NCBI RefSeq assembly: GCF_040409695.1
Contig: NZ_JARWGJ010000067.1
Location: forward strand, 1-12,311
Direction: 5' to 3'
DNA from: Longimonas sp040409695
GTDB lineage: Bacteria; Bacteroidota; Rhodothermia; Rhodothermales; Salinibacteraceae
DNA: 12,311 nt
Below, in pieces: positions 1 to 4,941 of this stretch (its first letter is position 1; each line of letters begins with the position of its first letter). The notes below the pieces were generated by a model, which was not told the DNA's origin, did not search any database, and saw only the letters and a list, made by a program, of their open reading frames with translations. The position numbers were made by a program, and so were the translations under genes.

Positions 1-26
1 AGCTTCGCCGCAGGCGTGATCCTGTG

Positions 27-127
27 GACATCTCCCCCTTGGCTAAGGGGGAGAAACCCGACACGAGCCCGGAGGGCGACTGATGGAGCGAAGCGAAATA
101 AGGGAGAGGGGGTTCGAACAAGACAAA
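27..127 (+). repeat. 101-bp intergenic repeat, copy A (inverted partner at 2553-2653)
   Basis: This segment matches the reverse complement of 2553-2653 at 97 of 101 positions (differences at 31, 43, 44 and 96), with no indels. Its left end holds a perfect hairpin: arm CTCCCCCTT at 32-40, loop GGCT, arm AAGGGGGAG at 45-53, plus one extra T-A pair outside. Two of the four differences from copy B fall in the hairpin loop while the stem is unchanged, which suggests the stem is kept for structure. The right end carries the 8-bp palindrome GTTCGAAC at 112-119. Weaker similarity to copy B continues outward to about position 170, including a shared TTAGCGT core. No protein is encoded. It resembles a REP- or MITE-like dispersed element, but its family is unknown. 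Confidence 0.9.
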
Positions 128-215
128 ATTGCGGTGCTCGATCATCCTATGATTTAGCGTTTGTCCACCACCTTTTAATCGTTGTAACGTAGAGTAGCAT
201 TCTCAGGAAACCCCT

Positions 216-244
216 TTGTATTCGCGTTTTTTCACGCTTTATAT
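216..244 (+). promoter_or_regulatory. Candidate promoter for the beta-barrel gene
   Basis: TTGTAT at 216-221 and TTATAT at 239-244 are separated by 17 bp, a good primary-sigma-factor layout. The start codon follows at 259, so the leader would be very short (under about 15 nt). That fits the absence of any Shine-Dalgarno sequence before this gene. It is inferred from sequence only; the region is AT-rich and other placements are possible. Confidence 0.35.
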
Positions 245-258
245 CTCAATATCTCAAC

Positions 259-993
259 ATGATACAACGTTTCGCATCCCTTGCACTTGTTTTATGCGTT
301 TTAGCGCTCACTGCTACGGTCTCCGTGCACGCCCAGTCGCAGGATGCCACCGAATCGCCGGTGACAGCGCAAGGCAGCATAGGGTTTGCACTGGGCGTTC
401 CTACTGGTGCGTTTAACCAGAACGTGGAGAACCTCGGTTACGGGATCAACGCGTACATCGGCGCTGAATTTGCAGGCACCCCTTTTGGGATTGGTCTTGA
501 CTTTTCGTTTTTCACATTCGGACGTAGCACCCGCAACGTACCATTTAGCGAAACCGTTGGCGGTGCCGTTCGGGTCGATGTTGTTACGACAAGCAGCATT
601 GTGCAGCCTCACCTCGTATTTCGGATGCAGCCTGACGAAGGGGTGGTTCGCCCGTATCTTGAGGGGCTCTTTGGATTCAAGTACCTCTTCACGGACACCA
701 GGGTACAGGATGAGCGGCGCGAACGCGAAGAAATCGCCAGTTCGCGCAACTTCGATGACTTCACGCTAAGTGGAGGCGCCGGCGCGGGCGCCGACATCCG
801 ATTGCTTCACGCTCCGCCAAATGCAGAAACTCCTTTCCGAGGCATCTACCTGAACATCGGCTTTCAGTATGTACTTGGACGCGAAGCTGAGTATTTGTAT
901 GTGAGCGAAGGCTACGACCCCGACAATCCGGATATCCGTCGCTCTACAACCAACATGATCGTCCCGTCGATTGGCATATCCATGCAGTTCTGA
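259..993 (+). CDS. Secreted outer-membrane beta-barrel-like protein
   Basis: This gene encodes a 244-residue protein with a clear Sec signal peptide: basic start (MIQR), a hydrophobic core at about residues 5-21, and a likely cleavage after VHA at residue 25. The mature part has alternating polar and hydrophobic stretches rich in Gly and aromatic residues (for example IGFALGVPTGAF and GIGLDFSFF). It ends in a terminal Phe (SIGISMQF), typical of outer-membrane beta-barrel proteins assembled by the BAM machinery. Size and pattern fit the small outer-membrane beta-barrel families common in Bacteroidota, whose functions are mostly unknown. Cys13 lies inside the hydrophobic core and is preceded by Leu, so it is not a lipobox. 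The ATG at 259 is chosen because it begins the signal peptide directly; no Shine-Dalgarno precedes it. It appears monocistronic, with a candidate promoter upstream and a strong hairpin downstream. Confidence 0.8.
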   Translation: MIQRFASLALVLCVLALTATVSVHAQSQDATESPVTAQGSIGFALGVPTGAFNQNVENLGYGINAYIGAEFAGTPFGIGLDFSFFTFGRSTRNVPFSETVGGAVRVDVVTTSSIVQPHLVFRMQPDEGVVRPYLEGLFGFKYLFTDTRVQDERREREEIASSRNFDDFTLSGGAGAGADIRLLHAPPNAETPFRGIYLNIGFQYVLGREAEYLYVSEGYDPDNPDIRRSTTNMIVPSIGISMQF

Positions 994-1083
994 CCCCTCG
1001 GCTACGCCTGCCCTGATGCCCCTTCGGATTTGCACAACATTCGGAATCAAGGACTTGCAGGACTCGTTTCTCTGCATGTAGGC

Positions 1084-1120
1084 AAAACGACTCCAGAGTC
1101 GTACTCTCCGGAGTCGTTTT
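1084..1120 (+). terminator. Rho-independent terminator-like hairpin
   Basis: The outer arms AAAACGACTCC (1084-1094) and GGAGTCGTTTT (1110-1120) are perfectly complementary. Inside them AGAGT and ACTCT pair around a CGT loop, leaving only a CC bulge on the 3' side. The 3' arm runs into a T-rich tract (GTTTTGTCTCTTTGTCTCTTT). Because the arms start with A and end with T, it could work in both directions, but it most likely ends the transcript of the beta-barrel gene. It also argues that the zinc-ribbon gene starts downstream of it, at 1159. Confidence 0.8.
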
Positions 1121-1158
1121 GTCTCTTTGTCTCTTTGTATCGATCTGGCTGTGTACCG

Positions 1159-2469
1159 ATGGCTTCTGAAATCCCCTGCCCTTCATGCGGCGCACGCATC
1201 CCTGTTGACGCAGGCGTCTGTGACCTCTGTGGATATGCGCTAAGTGATGCCTCTGACGCATCATCGCCCGGCAACGACGACGATCCCTCTACGGATGAAC
1301 CGTTAGCCTCAGAAAATGGGGTTTCGTACTGCACCGAGTGCGGCAGCGCCTTTGGCCCTACCGACAAGTTCTGTAGCGAGTGCGGCGCTCCACGTCACCA
1401 AAAAGGCGAGGATGCTTCCACTGGTAGCCCAGATGATAGCACCGATAGGCCAGCCCAAGAAGGCACCCGTCCGGTGGCTGCCGAGCTGCCCAAAGGCGCT
1501 GCTGCACAGTCGCCTTCTGATGCCGACGCCCCCGCCCCTGAGTCCGATGAAGACGGTGGTTTAGACGAGTCGGCTGTCAATCGTAAGTTGGGATGGCTTG
1601 TGGGTGGAGCCGTGGCGGTCATCGCCCTGCTTTTTGTCGGCACGCTCCTGAGCGAACGGGGCGGCGACCCGCTGGCCCGTACCGCAGCCGAGCGCAATGC
1701 CGGAGATAACATCGGCATGGAGTCGAACGAAGGCGGCCCTGCAAATGTCGCGAACGTATCGGTCGACGCGCTGGTCGGACGTTACAGCGACGAGCCCTCA
1801 GAGGAGCTAACGGCCGAAATCGAAGAACTCCGCGCCGAGATGGAGTCCGAAGACGGCATCATGGCACAGAGCCTGCATCAGGAGATTATCAACCTGTATA
1901 TCGGAAGCGGAGAGCTGGGCCGCGCCGCGCAGGAGCAAAAACGGCTTGCTGAATCGGTAGACAGCCCCGACGCCTGGCGACGCACTGGCGATCTGCTCTA
2001 CAGCTGGATGGAGCAGCTTGGCCAGCAAGGGGCGGGCGAGGCCATCCCGCAGGTAGCTCCTCATGTGGTTGAAGCGTACGAAGCAGTACTCGACCAGGAG
2101 CCCGACAACCTCGACGTTCGCACAGACATGGCTACGGCTCTGCTACAGACCCAATCGCCAATGCGCGGCGTCGACGAGATCAACCGCGTCCTCGAAGAAG
2201 ATCCGGACCACTTCCAGGCGCGCTTCAATAAAGGTATTATGCAGTTGTACATCGGTCGCGTGGATGAGGCCGTGGCTGAATTTGAGGAGGTAAAGCGCAT
2301 CGTCGGGGAAGGATCGCCTTACTATGAGCGCGCCGACCGGGCTATCACGCTTGCACGCGAAGAAGAAGAGCGCGTACGCGAAGAGGGCGGCGCCCCGCCT
2401 CAAGGCATGCCCAGCCCGACCCCTGAGGACGACACCGAAGGCGATGTCCCTGCATTTCCGACTCCCTGA
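1159..2469 (+). CDS. Double zinc-ribbon, single-TM, TPR protein
   Basis: This gene encodes a 436-residue protein in four parts. Two treble-clef type zinc ribbons lie at residues 7-25 (CPSCG and CDLCG) and 58-76 (CTECG and CSECG). An acidic, Pro/Ala/Ser-rich linker spans about 77-140. One transmembrane helix covers about 144-164. A helical C-terminal region from about 234 to 385 contains TPR-like repeats, best seen around AYEAVLDQEPDN and INRVLEEDPDHFQARFNKG. The tail is disordered and Pro/Glu-rich. With the ribbons N-terminal to a single helix, the likely topology is ribbons in the cytoplasm and TPRs in the periplasm, although the acidic flanks make this uncertain. The reading frame is open upstream to 1030, but the hairpin at 1084-1120 lies there, and the sequence becomes domain-like only at the ATG at 1159. 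There is no Shine-Dalgarno. The function is unknown; a scaffold or envelope-assembly role is inferred from the TPRs. Confidence 0.8.
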   Translation: MASEIPCPSCGARIPVDAGVCDLCGYALSDASDASSPGNDDDPSTDEPLASENGVSYCTECGSAFGPTDKFCSECGAPRHQKGEDASTGSPDDSTDRPAQEGTRPVAAELPKGAAAQSPSDADAPAPESDEDGGLDESAVNRKLGWLVGGAVAVIALLFVGTLLSERGGDPLARTAAERNAGDNIGMESNEGGPANVANVSVDALVGRYSDEPSEELTAEIEELRAEMESEDGIMAQSLHQEIINLYIGSGELGRAAQEQKRLAESVDSPDAWRRTGDLLYSWMEQLGQQGAGEAIPQVAPHVVEAYEAVLDQEPDNLDVRTDMATALLQTQSPMRGVDEINRVLEEDPDHFQARFNKGIMQLYIGRVDEAVAEFEEVKRIVGEGSPYYERADRAITLAREEEERVREEGGAPPQGMPSPTPEDDTEGDVPAFPTP

Positions 2470-2552
2470 CATAGAGCATTAACACAGGGCACAGCTTTGT
2501 TGCTATGGTAGTGGGTAGACGCTAAGTGATAAGAATGTCGTAGAATGTTAGG

Positions 2553-2653
2553 TTTGTCTTGTTCGAACCCCCTCTCCCTTATTCCGCTTCGCTCCATCAG
2601 TCGCCCTCCGGGCTCGTGTCGGGTTTCTCCCCCTTTTCCAAGGGGGAGGTGTC
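2553..2653 (-). repeat. 101-bp intergenic repeat, copy B (inverted partner of 27-127)
   Basis: This is the reverse-complement copy of 27-127, with 97 of 101 positions identical. The hairpin keeps both 9-bp arms (CTCCCCCTT at 2627-2635 and AAGGGGGAG at 2640-2648), while the loop differs from copy A. Both hairpins face outward, away from the two genes enclosed between the copies. It lies 83 bp after the stop codon of the zinc-ribbon/TPR gene and before the leader of the AI-2E family gene. Weak similarity with copy A extends toward about 2510. Confidence 0.9.
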
Positions 2654-2706
2654 GATAGACAGAGGGGGTTGTCTGACCCCAAAGATGTCGGCCATATGAT
2701 AATCAC

Positions 2707-2736
2707 TTACCATTGAACCGCCACCGTTGCTATATT
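2707..2736 (+). promoter_or_regulatory. Possible promoter for the AI-2E family gene
   Basis: TATATT at 2731-2736 is a good -10-like hexamer. TTACCA at 2707-2712, 18 bp upstream, is a weak -35 match (four of six consensus positions); TTGAAC at 2713-2718 would be too close. If used, transcription would start near 2743. The 5' leader would then be about 140 nt and include both dyads described at 2773 and 2791. This is a weak prediction. Confidence 0.3.
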
Positions 2737-2772
2737 AGCTGTACTACAGGACAGCCCGTATCAAGATAAACC

Positions 2773-2787
2773 CGTATTCGGAATACG
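2773..2787. other. 15-bp dyad, possible operator
   Basis: CGTATTC (2773-2779) and GAATACG (2781-2787) are perfect inverted copies around a single central G. A dyad this compact is more like a dimeric repressor site than an RNA hairpin. It lies about 30 bp after the candidate transcription start of the AI-2E family gene and three bases before the next inverted repeat. No specific regulator can be named. Confidence 0.4.
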
Positions 2788-2790
2788 CAG

Positions 2791-2828
2791 GTCAGGGTAG
2801 ATGCAAGGCAACCTGCATCTACCCTGAC
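2791..2828 (+). other. Perfect 15-bp inverted repeat in the leader of the AI-2E gene
   Basis: Arms GTCAGGGTAGATGCA (2791-2805) and TGCATCTACCCTGAC (2814-2828) are exactly complementary around the 8-nt loop AGGCAACC. Within the loop, GG and CC could add two more pairs around CAA. The transcript would form a very stable hairpin. No T-run follows on either strand, so it is not a standard intrinsic terminator. It ends 12 nt before the Shine-Dalgarno-like AAAGGAGG at 2841. Possible roles are mRNA stabilisation, leader regulation, an operator, or remnant ends of a small mobile sequence. Confidence 0.7.
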
Positions 2829-2840
2829 TGGTTTACAGGC

Positions 2841-2848
2841 AAAGGAGG
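2841..2848 (+). promoter_or_regulatory. Shine-Dalgarno-like AAAGGAGG, unusually far from the start
   Basis: AAAGGAGG is the only strong anti-16S match upstream of any gene here. The start codon that gives the AI-2E protein is at 2884, 35 nt away. An ATG at 2868 is closer (19 nt) but opens a different frame, and an in-frame TGA at 2869 rules out any earlier start for the AI-2E frame. The element may be coincidental, or act through structure or a short upstream reading frame. Confidence 0.3.
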
Positions 2849-2883
2849 CTTTTCATTTTCATTATTCATGACGCTCCTGCCCC

Positions 2884-4221
2884 ATGTCTGCTCCTTATCC
2901 CTGGTATGCCAAATACACCATCGCCCTGGCAGGTGGTGTGCTCACGATCTACGCTATGATCGTGGCGAAGTCAGCGCTCATCCCGCTGCTTTTCGCAGGC
3001 TTTCTTGCCATTCTGCTCGCTCCCGTAAGCAGCTGGATGGAGCGCTATGGGGTGCCACGCATTGTCTCTTCGCTGCTTGCGATGCTCGTGGCAACTATGG
3101 CACTCGTAGGCATCGGCTTTTTCTTCTACACGCAGCTTGCCTCCTTCGTTGAGGATGCCGACCGTATCCGAGAACGGTCTGAGGAGGTGCTCGCCGGCGT
3201 TGAGCCCTTGCTGGCGACTTGGCTGGGCGTGGAGGACTTAATTGATCTCGGCACCATCGGAAATACTGTTGCCGAATATATAAGCGACAACGCCGCCGAC
3301 TTAGCCCGTGGACTGGCGGGTGCAGCAGGCACTATCACCGCTGCATTTCTCGTGCCTGTATTCATTTTCTTCTTTCTGATATCGCGGTCTTTTTTAAGAA
3401 CCTTCCTCTTGCAAGTCTTCGGACGCGGTGACCATGCCCGCACCAGGCAGGTTTCTGCCGTTCTTGGCAAGGTAAAAAGCGTTGTGCAACACTACATTAC
3501 GGGGATGCTAATCGTCATTGCCATTCTGGCGGTGCTCAATTCTATTTTGCTCCTGGCTATTGGCGTTGAGCACGCTGTGTTTTTCGCCGTCTTTGCAGCC
3601 ATCTTGAACGTCATTCCCTTTTTGGGGCCTATCCTGGGCTCGTTCTTGCCCATCCTCTACGCGCTGCTTACCATGGACTCGCTCATCTACCCGATTCTCA
3701 TCCTGGGCGGGTTCTACATCATTCAGCTATTCGAAAGCAACCTGTTTACGCCAACTATTGTCGGGAGCCAGGTGAGCATGAATGCGCTCATAACCCTCTT
3801 TTTACTGTTTTCAGGAGCACAGATATGGGGATTGGCGGGGATGATCCTGTTTATTCCGCTTGGAGCCATTCTTAAGGTTGTTTGCGATGAAGTGGAGCCG
3901 CTTAAACCATTTGGGTTTCTGTTGGGCCGGATGCCTTCTTACAGTGAGCGTGAGAAAGGACCGCTTGCGCGCCGCATAAGCGAGATCCCATCACGGATCG
4001 ACGCCAAGCGTGGGCAATCGTCTCGTACCAAGTCCCATACCAAAGAAGACGCGAGTGGACCAGATAGGGCAGGCACCTCCTCTCACAGCGATGATGATGT
4101 GCAGCACCAACGGCACAATCCGCATCAAACCGGCACCACAGAGGGGCCTTCCGAAGAGGGGTCTTCCAGAGAGGGGTCTTCCAGAGATCGTGCTTCTGAG
4201 CAAGCATCGGAGTCGCCGTAG
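2884..4221 (+). CDS. AI-2E family (PerM/YhhT-type, UPF0118) membrane protein
   Basis: This gene encodes a 445-residue polytopic inner-membrane protein. Hydrophobic segments lie at about residues 10-28, 31-48, 58-84, 150-170, 205-228, 229-262, 266-283 and 298-335, close to the eight expected for the family. Diagnostic motifs are the NVIPFLGP loop at 242-249, the ESNLFTPTIVG segment at 284-294, and GLAGMILFIPLGA near 316-328. The soluble region between the third and fourth segments (about 85-150) is also typical. Family members export varied small molecules or act in sodium/proton exchange; the name comes from a proposed role in autoinducer-2 export, and the substrate here cannot be told. After residue 350 there is an unusual hydrophilic tail of about 95 residues rich in Ser, Arg, Glu and His, with a tandem repeat. 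ATG 2884 is the only possible ATG near the conserved N-terminus, because an in-frame TGA lies at 2869. Confidence 0.9.
   Translation: MSAPYPWYAKYTIALAGGVLTIYAMIVAKSALIPLLFAGFLAILLAPVSSWMERYGVPRIVSSLLAMLVATMALVGIGFFFYTQLASFVEDADRIRERSEEVLAGVEPLLATWLGVEDLIDLGTIGNTVAEYISDNAADLARGLAGAAGTITAAFLVPVFIFFFLISRSFLRTFLLQVFGRGDHARTRQVSAVLGKVKSVVQHYITGMLIVIAILAVLNSILLLAIGVEHAVFFAVFAAILNVIPFLGPILGSFLPILYALLTMDSLIYPILILGGFYIIQLFESNLFTPTIVGSQVSMNALITLFLLFSGAQIWGLAGMILFIPLGAILKVVCDEVEPLKPFGFLLGRMPSYSEREKGPLARRISEIPSRIDAKRGQSSRTKSHTKEDASGPDRAGTSSHSDDDVQHQRHNPHQTGTTEGPSEEGSSREGSSRDRASEQASESP
4140..4184 (+). repeat. Three tandem 15-bp units in the tail of the AI-2E gene
   Basis: The unit AGAGGGGTCTTCCAG occurs twice exactly (4155-4169 and 4170-4184), preceded by a copy with three differences (4140-4154). 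Because the unit is a multiple of three it encodes EGPSE-EGSSR-EGSSR, residues 420-434, in the hydrophilic tail. Copy-number change by slippage would lengthen or shorten the tail without a frameshift. Confidence 0.85.
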
Positions 4222-4526
4222 CGTCACAGCTCTTCCCGAACAGGGTCCTGGTAGAAGCCCTGTAGGAACCTTGTGGAATTGCAGGCTATCCCTTCTCTAC
4301 GTTTGAGCCGGTTAACCTTTGTATGAGGATGCTTCTTTATCAGACTGTTTCTATGCGACACGCTGTGTTTGAACGTAGCTGAGCGTAGACGTATAAAGGA
4401 ATGCAGAGAGACGTTGTATGCGTTTAGCCGTCTCCACGCCTATCGCTTTCCTATATGAAACAGGGCGGCCTTGGTAGTACTTGCGTTGGGTATCGCAGCG
4501 CTATCGCAACGCATCGCAGCGTTATC
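4222..4526. other. Convergent intergenic region, no gene seen
   Basis: About 305 bp separate the AI-2E gene (plus strand) from the VOC-fold gene (minus strand). No coding frame looks like a protein. Weak structures are an inverted repeat ACAGGG/CCCTGT at 4240-4263 with a 12-nt spacer, close behind the AI-2E stop; the palindrome GGTTAACC near 4310; and GAGACG/CGTCTC at 4408-4434. None has a clear T-run, so no intrinsic terminator can be assigned with confidence for either convergent transcript. Confidence 0.6.
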
Positions 4527-4533
4527 TCAGCGC
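4492..4533. repeat. Two tandem 21-bp imperfect repeats
   Basis: The segments 4492-4512 and 4513-4533 match at 18 of 21 positions (both begin ATCGCAGCG). The second unit covers the stop codon of the VOC-fold gene (4527-4529). The repeat is probably a chance or slippage product at the gene's 3' end, with no visible function. Confidence 0.55.
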
Positions 4534-4895
4534 GACTCGATTTCGAGCACCAGGCCGTCTGCGTCGCGGATGAAGAGGCAATCCTGCATCTCCTGATACG
4601 GATACGACTCTGCATCGAGGCGACTGCGCAGCGCGTGCCACGCGTCTGTAGGCAGCGCGAACCCGAGGTGGTGAATACCACCGCGCCCCGGCACAGTTGG
4701 ATGCTCCATATCAGTCACCTCCATAATCTCGAGGATGTCGCGTTCTTCGTCGTCGGTGAGCATCGCGCGTCGGCGTCCCTCACGGATAGGATCATCCTCG
4801 ACAACGCGCAGCGTAAGCCCGAGCACGTCAACGTAGAAGTCGACGGCCTCGTTGAGGTCCGAGGTCATAATAGAGGCGTGGTCCAGGCGTATCAT
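4527..4895 (-). CDS. VOC superfamily (glyoxalase/bleomycin-resistance fold) protein
   Basis: This gene encodes 122 residues, a single full VOC module with two beta-alpha-beta-beta-beta halves. The first half starts with LDHASIMTSDLNEAVDFYVDVLGL, the classic opening in which His6 is a metal ligand, and ends with DILEIMEV (Glu56). The second half starts GGIHHLGFAL (His76) and ends with the RDADGLVLEIES segment (Glu118). His6, Glu56, His76 and Glu118 fit the usual two-His two-Glu metal site, so the protein is probably a metal-dependent enzyme acting as a dimer. The reaction is not clear: lactoylglutathione lyase-like, methylmalonyl-CoA epimerase-like or another VOC chemistry are all possible. 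It is the last gene of the minus-strand cluster, 46 bp after the AAA+ regulator gene, and is probably co-transcribed with it. No Shine-Dalgarno is seen before the ATG. Confidence 0.85.
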   Translation of the reverse strand: MIRLDHASIMTSDLNEAVDFYVDVLGLTLRVVEDDPIREGRRRAMLTDDEERDILEIMEVTDMEHPTVPGRGGIHHLGFALPTDAWHALRSRLDAESYPYQEMQDCLFIRDADGLVLEIESR

Positions 4896-4941
4896 AAGCG
4901 CGTAGGGAACTTCAGGAATAGATCGTTAAGCAGGGATTTCG

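Noticed and set aside
1..192. Open frame on the plus strand from the window edge to a TAG at 190-192, beginning SFAAGVIL, which could be the end of an upstream gene.
   Set aside because: Most of it runs through the 101-bp repeat and reads as Arg-rich, low-quality protein. Only the first eight or nine codons look plausible and they are too few to assign.
292..297. Lipoprotein lipobox at Cys13 of the beta-barrel protein.
   Set aside because: The residue before the Cys is Leu and the Cys is in the middle of the hydrophobic core. A standard cleavage site exists after residue 25.
1030..1158. N-terminal extension of the zinc-ribbon gene by 43 codons.
   Set aside because: It contains the strong terminator-like hairpin at 1084-1120, and the extra residues do not resemble any domain. 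The ATG at 1159 directly precedes the first zinc ribbon.
2868..3152. 94-codon frame starting at an ATG closer to the AAAGGAGG element.
   Set aside because: It overlaps the conserved AI-2E family gene in another frame, is Cys/His/Arg-rich in the manner of a shadow frame, and has no recognisable domain.
4240..4263. Terminator for the AI-2E gene formed by ACAGGG/CCCTGT.
   Set aside because: The stem is only six pairs with a 12-nt loop, and no T-run follows. It is mentioned in the intergenic entry but not called.
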